A DNA stretch of 6,472 nt, from NCBI GenBank assembly GCA_002068375.1, contig MVZL01000070.1, forward strand, positions 1-6,472, read 5' to 3'. Shown piece after piece: positions 1-6,028 of this stretch; the first letter of the stretch is position 1, and every line of letters starts with the position of its first letter. The stretch comes from Tenericutes bacterium ADurb.BinA155 (GTDB lineage: Bacteria; Bacillota_I; Bacilli_A; RFN20; CAG-826). Position numbers and translations under genes: made by a program. Under the pieces are notes generated by a model. It had not been told where the DNA came from. It worked only from the letters and a program-made list of their open reading frames with translations, and did no database searches.

Positions 1-1
1 G

Positions 2-391
2 ATTGTGGCCGACGGGATTATCGAAGCCTCGAAAGCCGCCCGAAAATATGGGGTGACCGTAGGACTTGGTACCGATGGGGCCTGCCCTTTTGCTGCCCAA
101 AGCGGGATGTGGCGTGAAGTTTGCTATTTTGCAAAACTCACGGGAGCGAGCAACGAAGAAGCCCTCTACCGTGCGACTTTAGGCAACGCGAGCATCGTCC
201 ACTTGGAAGAAGAGACCGGAAGCGTAAGCGTCGGCAAGTCCGCCGATCTCATTGTCCTTACGAAGAATCCTTATGAAGATCTCAAAGTTTTGCGCCAGCC
301 GGAAATGGTCATCATCAAAGGCCATCTGATTGCCCACCCGAATCCAAAGAAGAACGAGCGGATGGAAAAAGAACTTGACGCCTTGATCTGA
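2..391 (+). CDS. Metal-dependent amidohydrolase, C-terminal fragment (5' end outside window)
   Basis: This is the last ~130 residues of an amidohydrolase-superfamily enzyme; the reading frame is open to the left edge, so the true start lies outside and the GTG at 5 is probably internal. The fragment shows a GTDG motif (Asp at bases 74-76), which in this superfamily supplies the late metal-binding or catalytic aspartate of the TIM barrel. The tail follows the usual pattern: an 'EALYRATLGNAS' helix, then 'GSVSVGKSADLIVL' and 'MVIIKGHLI', the strands of the small composite beta domain. This resembles the imidazolonepropionase/prolidase-like group (COG1228 type). Members hydrolyse C-N bonds in cyclic amides or peptides in the cytoplasm. 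The substrate cannot be told because the N-terminal HxH metal site is missing. The gap to the next gene is 51 bases, so an operon with it is possible. Confidence 0.85.
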   Translation: MVADGIIEASKAARKYGVTVGLGTDGACPFAAQSGMWREVCYFAKLTGASNEEALYRATLGNASIVHLEEETGSVSVGKSADLIVLTKNPYEDLKVLRQPEMVIIKGHLIAHPNPKKNERMEKELDALI

Positions 392-442
392 CATTCAGTT
401 TCCCCCCAAAAACGTTTATCATTATCGAAAGCAGGTACACCC

Positions 443-937
443 ATGGGAAAAGAAAAGACGATTCAACTTCTGGAATTGCTCGAAAAAGACGCGACCTTAA
501 GCGTGGAAGCTTTGGCCGAACGCCTTGACGTGAAACCCGCCGAAGTTTTGACCGCGATTAGCGACTTAAAAGATGATGGAGTGGTCCTCGCGACTCAAGC
601 CGTCATCAACTGGGATAAGGAAAACGAAGATAAGACCAACGCCCTCATCGAAGTCAAAGTGACGCCCCAAAAGGGAATCGGTTTTGATAAAGTCGCCCAT
701 GAAATCAGCAAATTCCCTGAAGTTTCCGCCGTCTATTTGATGTCCGGTGGCTACGATTTCGCCGTGATGCTGGAACGGAAATCGGTCAAGGAAGTTTCCC
801 GTTTCGTCTTTGAAAAGCTCGCGACGCTTCCTTCGATCGCTTCGACCTCAACCCACTTCATTCTCCGCAAATACAAAGACCATCAAGTTGTGATGGACGA
901 TACGCCCGAAGATAAACGGATCGATCGGGGCTTATGA
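443..937 (+). CDS. alaR: Lrp/AsnC-family transcriptional regulator (AlaR/YugG-like)
   Basis: The 164-residue protein has the two-part Lrp/AsnC plan and length. Residues ~5-52 form a winged helix-turn-helix ('LSVEALAERLDVKPAEVLTA'), and ~66-145 form the RAM ligand-binding and oligomerisation domain with the typical 'SGGYDFAV' segment at 101-108. Such proteins are DNA-binding octamers or dimers that sense amino acids. The ATG at 443 is preceded by only a weak AGG (433-435). The stop overlaps the aminotransferase start as ATGA (934-937), so the two are translationally coupled. This regulator-aminotransferase pairing matches the yugG-yugH (alaR-alaT) arrangement of Bacillus subtilis, where the regulator controls the adjacent alanine aminotransferase gene. 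The family call is firm from the sequence. The AlaR name rests on context and is less certain. A charged tail after residue 150 is unremarkable. Confidence 0.88.
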   Translation: MGKEKTIQLLELLEKDATLSVEALAERLDVKPAEVLTAISDLKDDGVVLATQAVINWDKENEDKTNALIEVKVTPQKGIGFDKVAHEISKFPEVSAVYLMSGGYDFAVMLERKSVKEVSRFVFEKLATLPSIASTSTHFILRKYKDHQVVMDDTPEDKRIDRGL

Positions 938-2100
938 AAGGATCCCGCTTCTCCAATCGACTCGAAGCGATTCCGCCTTCGAAACTGAAGGTGGACTTTT
1001 CCCTCACCAAAAAAGAAGGGGTCATTTCTTTAAGCATCGGCGAGCCGGATTTCGAAACGCCTTTCGAGATTGAGCAAGCCGGCATCGCCTCGATTCAAAA
1101 TGGCTACACCTTCTATTCCGATGGCGCCGGTTTACCGCAGTTACGGAAAGCGATCAGCAAATATCTCGATCGCCATTATGGCCTTTCCTATAGTTCAAGC
1201 GATGAAATTTTGGTGACCGTCGGGGCCTCCGAAGCGATCGATATTGCTTTACGAGCCCTCGTGAACGAAGGGGACGAAGTGCTCCTTCCCGTTCCTTCGT
1301 ATATTTCCTACGCTCCCTTAATCGAACTCGCAGGGGGCAAGGTCGTCGCGGTCCCTCTCCATGAAGATAAAGCGTTCCGTCTTCAGGCCCAAGACCTCGA
1401 AAACGCTATCACCCCCCTCACCAAATTGCTGATTTTGAATTATCCGCACAATCCGACTGGCGCGATTTTGGAGCCGAAGGATCTCGCCGCGATCGCAAAA
1501 GTCGCGGTGGCCCACGATCTCCTCGTCATCACCGATGAGATCTACGCCGACCTCACCTATGGGAAGAAGCCCTGTTCCATCGCGGCTTACCCAGGCATGA
1601 AGGAACGGACCCTCTATATCTCGGGATTCTCGAAAGCGTTTGCCATGACCGGATGGCGCTTAGGCTATGTCTGCGGTCCTTCCGATATCATCACCCGCCT
1701 AAAAAAGATCCATAACTTCACCTTGCTTGCCGCTCCGACGATCAGCCAATTCGCCGCGGTCGATGCTTTGGAACACGAAGAAGAAGAGACAATCAAGATG
1801 CGGGAAGCTTATAATGCCCGGAGACTCTACCTGATCGAAGCCTTAAAAAGCATGGAGCTTCCGTGCTTCACGCCCGAAGGCGCCTTCTATGTCTTTCCCA
1901 ATATTGCGGGACGGGGCTTAAGCAGTGATGAGTTCGTTTCTCTCTTATTTAGCGAAGAGAAGCTGCTCGTGATCCCGGGGACCGCCTTTGGAGAAGAAGG
2001 CGAAGGTTTCATCCGGATTTCCTATGCCTATTCGCTCGATGTTCTCAAAGAAGCGATGAAGCGGCTTGCCCATTTCTTAAAAGCTCACCCCGTCCGCTGA
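934..2100 (+). CDS. alaT: PLP-dependent class I/II aminotransferase (AlaT/YugH-like)
   Basis: This complete 388-residue fold-type I aminotransferase is of normal family length. Visible active-site elements in order are: 'SIGEPDFETP' at 34-43 (N-terminal substrate loop); 'GASEAID' at 97-103 (PLP phosphate loop); 'NYPHNPTG' at 169-176 with Asn173; 'DEIYADL' at 201-207 with Asp201 (pyridine N) and Tyr204; 'SGFSKAFAMTGWRLGY' at 230-245 with Lys234 forming the PLP Schiff base and Arg242; and Arg361 in 'FIRISYAYS' binding the substrate carboxylate. Such enzymes move amino groups between an amino acid and a 2-oxo acid in the cytosol. Coupling to an Lrp/AsnC regulator through ATGA suggests the alanine/pyruvate-glutamate enzyme AlaT, but aspartate or aromatic substrates cannot be excluded. 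There is little ribosome site of its own, consistent with translational coupling. A terminator-like hairpin follows. Confidence 0.9.
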   Translation: MKGSRFSNRLEAIPPSKLKVDFSLTKKEGVISLSIGEPDFETPFEIEQAGIASIQNGYTFYSDGAGLPQLRKAISKYLDRHYGLSYSSSDEILVTVGASEAIDIALRALVNEGDEVLLPVPSYISYAPLIELAGGKVVAVPLHEDKAFRLQAQDLENAITPLTKLLILNYPHNPTGAILEPKDLAAIAKVAVAHDLLVITDEIYADLTYGKKPCSIAAYPGMKERTLYISGFSKAFAMTGWRLGYVCGPSDIITRLKKIHNFTLLAAPTISQFAAVDALEHEEEETIKMREAYNARRLYLIEALKSMELPCFTPEGAFYVFPNIAGRGLSSDEFVSLLFSEEKLLVIPGTAFGEEGEGFIRISYAYSLDVLKEAMKRLAHFLKAHPVR

Positions 2101-2132
2101 TTATTCTTTTTCACTTTGCGCTGGCATTATGG

Positions 2133-2163
2133 AAAGAAAGACCATTAAGGTCTTTTCTTTTTT
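2133..2163 (+). terminator. Rho-independent terminator after the aminotransferase gene
   Basis: AAAGACC (2137-2143) and GGTCTTT (2149-2155) form a perfect 7-bp stem around the loop ATTAA. Beyond a bulged T at 2156, AAAG (2133-2136) can pair with CTTT (2157-2160). The 3' side is a run of T broken by one C, reaching 2163. The stem is A/T-rich, but its place about 30 bases after the stop codon and before a new operon fits a terminator. Confidence 0.7.
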
Positions 2164-2189
2164 CAACCTGCATGGAAGAATATTAGGAA

Positions 2190-2203
2190 GAAGAGCGATC
2201 TTC
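2190..2203 (+). other. Small GNRA-loop hairpin just upstream of the ribosome site
   Basis: GAAGA (2190-2194), loop GCGA (2195-2198) and TCTTC (2199-2203) form a 5-bp stem capped by a GNRA-class tetraloop. It ends four bases before the AAGGAG ribosome site of the phosphatase gene. It may stabilise the leader or shape ribosome access. A stem this short can occur by chance, so only the pairing is claimed. Confidence 0.3.
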
Positions 2204-2207
2204 AGAT

Positions 2208-2213
2208 AAGGAG
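2208..2213 (+). promoter_or_regulatory. Shine-Dalgarno site of the sensor-phosphatase gene
   Basis: AAGGAG lies 5 bases before the ATG at 2219 and fixes that start. The strong match shows that this organism uses canonical ribosome sites, which makes the lack of one before the gene at 5324 more notable. Confidence 0.8.
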
Positions 2214-2218
2214 CCCCT

Positions 2219-4054
2219 ATGGATTGGCTGGAGATGGTCGTGAAGATGTTCGGCGCGATTGCGTTCATCGACCTCCTTGCCATTCTTTTAGCCGGGACTC
2301 ATTCCTTTGCAAAATTAAACGGCAGCACCAAAGGGCGGACGCTCCGCCATGTCCTTTTAGGTGTCACCGGTGGCTTATTTGGCATCTACGCAACGATCGC
2401 GGGCTATACGATGCCCGGTTCCTCCGCTCAAATCTCAATCCGCGATGTCGGAGCGATGCTCGGCGGCGCCTTAGGCGGACCTTTAGGTGGCCTGATCGCC
2501 GGCACCTTGGCCGGTGTTTTCCGGCTTTTCTATCCGTGGATTCGAGCTGGGAATACCTCCGTTTCGATGCTTTCGGGCACGACGATTCCCTGCGCGATCT
2601 CCACTTTTGTGATCGCGATGGTAACCGGCTTTCTCCATCCTTGGTTCCGCAAGGCGAAACATCGGGGCTTATGGGGCTTATTGATTGGCGGTGTCAGTGA
2701 GGTTTTCCATTTGCTTCTGGCCTTCATCTATTTAACGATCATGCACGATGCGGGCTATGCTTGGGACGCGCTTTCCACCCTGATTGCCCCCTTCATCCTC
2801 ACCAACATGCTTGGCTTTGGTTTACTCATGTATGCCTTCGATAAGATGCGGGGGTATCGCGATACCGAAACCCATGCCAAACAAGTGGAAGGGGAACTTG
2901 GGGTCGCGACCTCGATTCAGGGTTCGATGCTTCCGAAGATCTTCCCAGACTTCCCGGGGCGGAAAGAATTCTCGATTTCGGCTTCGATGGCCCCGGCGAA
3001 AGAAGTCGGCGGCGATTTCTATGATTTCTTCTTCACCGATTACGATCATTTCGTTTTCTTGGTGGCGGATGTCTCCGGCAAAGGCGTCCCGGCCGCCCTC
3101 TTCATGGTGATTGCGAAAACCCTGATCAAAAACAATGTCCAATCGGGCCTTCCTTTGGCCGATGCGATTACGAAGACCAATCAGCAGCTTCTTGAAGGCG
3201 ATGACCAGCAGATGTTCGTGACGGCCTGGGTGGGAATGCTCCAAGTCTCGACGGGGGATCTCACTTACGTGAACTGCGGTCATAATCCGCCCTTATTCAG
3301 CAAAGCGGGCGAAGGCTTCTCTTATTTGAAGAATATCTCTGGCTTCATTTTGGCCGGTTCCCGCAAAAGCAAGTACAAGCCCTATTCCTTAAAGATGGGT
3401 CCGGGCGATCGGATTTTCCTCTACACCGACGGCATCACCGAAGCGATGAATCCTGCGCTCGAGCAATATGGGGAGAAGCGCTTGCTTGATTTAGCGAATT
3501 CCGCTCCGCTCACCAATACCCCTGAAGCCGCTTTGAGTTTGGTGAAAGCGGATGTCACGAAGTTCACCGCGGGGGCGGCCCAATCGGATGATATGACGAT
3601 GCTGGCCCTTCAGTTCGTTGATTTCTTCCATCATAAAGAAGTCGATGCCAAAACCGAAAACATCGCGGTCCTGTCGAGCTTCCTTGAAGAGAACCTGAAA
3701 GCCAAGAACGCTCCGGTGGCGATCATGGATAAGCTCGATATCGTGATTGATGAAATTTTCTCCAATATCGTGAAGTATTCGGGCTCACCCCATTGCGACT
3801 TTGGCGTTTTCGTCCACGATAATTCCGTCATTATTACCTTCGAATACGCGGGCGAACTTTATGATCCGACCAAGGCGGCAAAACCGGATACGAGCTTGCC
3901 GGCGGGTCAACGTCAGGTTGGTGGCTTAGGCTTATTCATCGTGGGCAAAATCGCCGATCATTTTGTGTATGGAATTAACAATGGCCACAACTATGTGACG
4001 ATTGAAAAAAGCTTTGGATCCACTCCAAAAGGAGGAGAATTAATCCATGGATAA
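2219..4054 (+). CDS. Membrane sensor–PP2C (SpoIIE/RsbU) phosphatase–RsbW-like ATPase fusion
   Basis: This 611-residue protein has three parts. Residues ~1-208 hold about six hydrophobic segments, with 'IRDVGAMLGGALGGPLGG' and 'GTLAGVFR' matching the 5TMR-LYT sensor domain known from LytS-type kinases. After a linker helix (~209-240, ending 'IQGSMLP'), residues ~241-467 form a SpoIIE/RsbU PP2C phosphatase with metal-ligand candidates Asp266 (GGDFYD), Asp284 (ADVSGKG), Asp404 (YTDGITE) and Asp457/458 (SDDMT). Residues ~475-600 form a GHKL ATPase of the RsbW/SpoIIAB type, with N-box 'DEIFSN' (Glu512, Asn516) and glycine box 'GGLGLFIV' (568-575). The family roles are dephosphorylation (PP2C) and phosphorylation (ATPase) of a STAS antagonist at the inner face of the membrane. 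The expected DxG box reads 'YAG' (543-545), an oddity that may weaken ATP binding. The gene overlaps the next by 8 bases, and that next gene encodes a STAS protein, the natural substrate. Confidence 0.9.
   Translation: MDWLEMVVKMFGAIAFIDLLAILLAGTHSFAKLNGSTKGRTLRHVLLGVTGGLFGIYATIAGYTMPGSSAQISIRDVGAMLGGALGGPLGGLIAGTLAGVFRLFYPWIRAGNTSVSMLSGTTIPCAISTFVIAMVTGFLHPWFRKAKHRGLWGLLIGGVSEVFHLLLAFIYLTIMHDAGYAWDALSTLIAPFILTNMLGFGLLMYAFDKMRGYRDTETHAKQVEGELGVATSIQGSMLPKIFPDFPGRKEFSISASMAPAKEVGGDFYDFFFTDYDHFVFLVADVSGKGVPAALFMVIAKTLIKNNVQSGLPLADAITKTNQQLLEGDDQQMFVTAWVGMLQVSTGDLTYVNCGHNPPLFSKAGEGFSYLKNISGFILAGSRKSKYKPYSLKMGPGDRIFLYTDGITEAMNPALEQYGEKRLLDLANSAPLTNTPEAALSLVKADVTKFTAGAAQSDDMTMLALQFVDFFHHKEVDAKTENIAVLSSFLEENLKAKNAPVAIMDKLDIVIDEIFSNIVKYSGSPHCDFGVFVHDNSVIITFEYAGELYDPTKAAKPDTSLPAGQRQVGGLGLFIVGKIADHFVYGINNGHNYVTIEKSFGSTPKGGELIHG
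4029..4035 (+). promoter_or_regulatory. Shine-Dalgarno site of the STAS–kinase gene, inside the upstream gene
   Basis: AAGGAGG lies in the last codons of the phosphatase gene, 11 bases before the ATG at 4047; a second GGAG at 4034-4037 sits at a 9-base spacing. It fixes the start of the downstream protein and allows independent as well as coupled initiation. Confidence 0.8.
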
Positions 4055-5228
4055 CGTTAAAAGCCGCGTCGAGAAAGATGGCCTGGTGGTCGAACTTAGC
4101 GGTCACATCGACTCCAGCAACGCCGAGGCCGCCGAGGCCGCGATCAACGAGACCCGGGCGAAAGAAAAGGCGGGCGATTTCACGATCGACGCCCAAAATC
4201 TCGAATATATTTCGAGTGCCGGTCTTCGGGTGATTTTGCGTTTGTCCCAAGTCGAACCGACCTTGAAGCTCATCAATGTCTCTTCCGCCGTTTATGAAGT
4301 CCTCGAGATGACTGGTTTCAGCGAAATGATCCCGGTCGAGAAGGCCTACCGCGTCCTCTCGGTCGACGGTTGCGAGGTGATCGGCCAAGGCGCGAACGGC
4401 AAAGTCTACCGGATTGACGCGGACACCATCATCAAGGTCTATAACAACCCGGATTCGCTTCCCGATATCAAACGCGAGCGCGAACTCGCCCGCAAAGCCT
4501 TTGTGAAGGGAATTCCGACCGCGATTCCTTATGATGTCGTTAAAGTTGGGAATGGCTATGGTTCGGTCTTCGAACTTCTCAGCGCCAAGAGCTTCAGCAA
4601 ACTTCTGATGGAAGATCCGGGCAAAATCGATGAAATCGTGAAGATGTTCGTCGACCTCTTGAAGAAGATCCATAACACCAATGTCGAACCGGGCGAGATG
4701 CCCGATAAGCGGGAAACCTATATCGATTATGCCCATTTCTTGGCGGATTACCTGCCGAAAGATCAAGCGGATAAGCTCACCGCTCTTATTACCGCGGTGC
4801 CCGACGTCCACAAGATGATCCATGGCGACTATCACACCAAAAACGTGATGCTTCAAAAAGGCGAGGTGCTTCTGATTGATATGGATACCCTCTCCTATGG
4901 CCACCCGATCTTCGAATTCGCTTCGATGTACCTCGGATTCGTCGGCTTTGGCGAAGCGGATCCCGGCCAAGCCGGGCAGTTCTTGGGAATCCCCTATGAC
5001 CTGGCGAAAGAGTTCTTCCATAAGTGCATGGCGGAATATCTCGGAACCACCGACCCGAAGAAGATCCAAGAAGTGGTGGACAAGTCCCGGATTCTTGGTT
5101 ACGCGAGAATGTTAAGGCGCAGCATCCGCCGCTATGGCCTGAAGAGCGCGGAAGGCAAACCTTCCATCGATCTCTGCAAAGCGAAGCTCGCCGAGCTTCT
5201 CCCCCAGTACGATACCCTCACGTTCTAA
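4047..5228 (+). CDS. STAS-domain (RsbV-like) protein fused to an APH-like kinase
   Basis: This 393-residue protein has no membrane segment and is probably cytosolic. Residues ~1-104 are a STAS anti-sigma-factor-antagonist domain: 'VVELSGHIDSSN' opens it, and 'YISSAGLRVIL' (54-64) is the switch loop. Aligned on Gly-Leu with SpoIIAA, Ser57 takes the place of the phosphorylated serine. Residues ~107-390 resemble the aminoglycoside phosphotransferase/choline-kinase fold: a glycine loop 'IGQGANGKVY' (112-121), ATP-anchoring Lys130 (IIKVY), the catalytic loop 'HGDYHTKN' (259-266, base Asp261, Asn266) and metal-binding Asp278 in 'IDMDTLSYGHP'. The kinase part resembles the TIGR02172 paralogous family noted in Fibrobacter. 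The substrate is unknown; drug resistance is not indicated. Overlap with the phosphatase-ATPase gene makes that protein the likely partner of the STAS domain. A terminator-like hairpin follows. Confidence 0.88.
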   Translation: MDNVKSRVEKDGLVVELSGHIDSSNAEAAEAAINETRAKEKAGDFTIDAQNLEYISSAGLRVILRLSQVEPTLKLINVSSAVYEVLEMTGFSEMIPVEKAYRVLSVDGCEVIGQGANGKVYRIDADTIIKVYNNPDSLPDIKRERELARKAFVKGIPTAIPYDVVKVGNGYGSVFELLSAKSFSKLLMEDPGKIDEIVKMFVDLLKKIHNTNVEPGEMPDKRETYIDYAHFLADYLPKDQADKLTALITAVPDVHKMIHGDYHTKNVMLQKGEVLLIDMDTLSYGHPIFEFASMYLGFVGFGEADPGQAGQFLGIPYDLAKEFFHKCMAEYLGTTDPKKIQEVVDKSRILGYARMLRRSIRRYGLKSAEGKPSIDLCKAKLAELLPQYDTLTF

Positions 5229-5239
5229 TTGCATCTACT

Positions 5240-5284
5240 GCCCTCATTGCCTCCGCTTTAGGGGGGACGTGAGGGCTTTATTAA
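5240..5284 (+). terminator. Hairpin terminator after the STAS–kinase gene
   Basis: GCCCTCA (5240-5246) and TGAGGGC (5270-5276) are perfect inverse complements. Inside, CCTCC and the G-run at 5261-5266 can extend pairing with one G-U. TTTATTA follows at 5277-5283, a short T-rich tail. It lies 11 bases after the stop and before a separate transcription unit. Confidence 0.75.
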
Positions 5285-5319
5285 TCATTTCCCCACTACA
5301 CGGGTCCGACCAATCTCTC

Positions 5320-5325
5320 TATAAT
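5320..5325 (+). promoter_or_regulatory. TATAAT -10 box overlapping the start of the LytTR regulator gene
   Basis: A perfect TATAAT sits at 5320-5325 and shares two bases with the ATG at 5324. Initiation about 7 bases downstream would fall near A5333, which is the first base of a second in-frame ATG. The -35 region is poor (TACACG at 5297-5302, 17-base spacing, three of six matches), so an activator may be needed, or the box may be chance. No Shine-Dalgarno sequence precedes 5324. Confidence 0.45.
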
Positions 5326-6028
5326 GAGAACAATGAAAATCGCCGCCGTCGACGATGACGTCCACTTTCTCGACACCCTTTCCCATTTGGTGGCCCAAAG
5401 CCCCTATGGCAAAGAAGTGAACTTAGTGACTTTTACGAGTTCCAAGACGTTTTTACTTGCGGATCTCGCCACCTTCGATGCTTTTATCCTCGATATTTAT
5501 ATTGATGCGGAGACGGGTCTAAGCTTAGCGAAAATCCTAAAAAAAGAACTGAAGGAGCCCTGGATCATCTTTTTGACCTCCGCGGAAGACCAAGCGGTGG
5601 AAGCCTTTGAACTTGGCGCGGTCCATTATCTCCTAAAGCCGGTCGAGCCGAAGGGCCTAAATGAAGCACTCCGCCGAATCGAAGAAGGGGTGAAGGCGAA
5701 AGACAAACGGATCGTCCTCGAAAATAAAACGGGTTTTCAACGGATTTTACTTCGAAACATCCTCTATATTGAATCCTTTGGGAACGTCAAAGATTTTAAA
5801 ACGACCGAAGGGGTGATCTCCATTCGAAAATCGACGGAAGAAGTCCTTTCTTTATTGGCGGGGGATCCCCGTTTCTTTGCCTTATCCCGTTCCTATATCG
5901 TGAACTTTGACTTCGTTCGGAGCTTAAAAGGAGAAGGCCTTTTGCTTTCGAGCGGAGAAACTCTTCCGGTTCCGCGGGAGAAGAAAAAAGCCGTGATGGC
6001 GGCTTTCTTAACTTATCTCGGTTCTTAA
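5324..6028 (+). CDS. LytTR-family response regulator
   Basis: This 234-residue protein has an AgrA/LytR-type layout. Residues ~4-122 are a CheY-like receiver: acidic cluster Asp10-Asp12, phosphoacceptor Asp57 in 'FILDIYI', Thr85 in 'FLTS' and Lys105 in 'LLKPVEP'. Residues ~130-232 are a LytTR DNA-binding domain, with 'ILYIES' and the signature 'FALSRSYIVNFDFV' (185-198). Phosphorylation of Asp57 is expected to promote dimerisation and binding to promoter direct repeats. The start is uncertain: ATG 5324 has no ribosome site and overlaps a TATAAT box, while ATG 5333 (three residues later) has only GAG four bases before it and could be the 5' end of a leaderless mRNA. The stop overlaps the stop of the convergent GHKL kinase, its likely partner. 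The gene stands apart from the upstream operon behind a terminator. Confidence 0.92.
   Translation: MRTMKIAAVDDDVHFLDTLSHLVAQSPYGKEVNLVTFTSSKTFLLADLATFDAFILDIYIDAETGLSLAKILKKELKEPWIIFLTSAEDQAVEAFELGAVHYLLKPVEPKGLNEALRRIEEGVKAKDKRIVLENKTGFQRILLRNILYIESFGNVKDFKTTEGVISIRKSTEEVLSLLAGDPRFFALSRSYIVNFDFVRSLKGEGLLLSSGETLPVPREKKKAVMAAFLTYLGS

Noticed and set aside
394..425. Promoter before the Lrp/AsnC regulator (TTCAGT ... TATCAT)
   Set aside because: The -35 matches only three of six bases, and the genes may simply be co-transcribed with the amidohydrolase.
2158..2186. Promoter candidate for the sensor-phosphatase operon (TTTTCA ... TATTAG)
   Set aside because: Spacing is about 15 bases, both boxes are imperfect, and the -35 lies in the terminator T-tract. 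A promoter must lie in or near 2101-2218, but none can be pinned down.
2822..3283. Minus-strand open frame opposite the PP2C domain
   Set aside because: It is antisense to the conserved metal-binding motifs of the phosphatase and its product is charge-rich with no recognisable fold.
3975..5069. Long minus-strand open frame (364 codons) opposite the STAS–kinase gene
   Set aside because: It lies entirely antisense to a gene with clear domain motifs, its translation shows no recognisable domain, and it has a shadow-like composition. It is a by-product of codon bias.
4047..5228. Aminoglycoside resistance gene
   Set aside because: The C-terminal fold is phosphotransferase-like, but fusion to STAS and coupling to a phosphatase point to signalling; no resistance-specific feature is visible.
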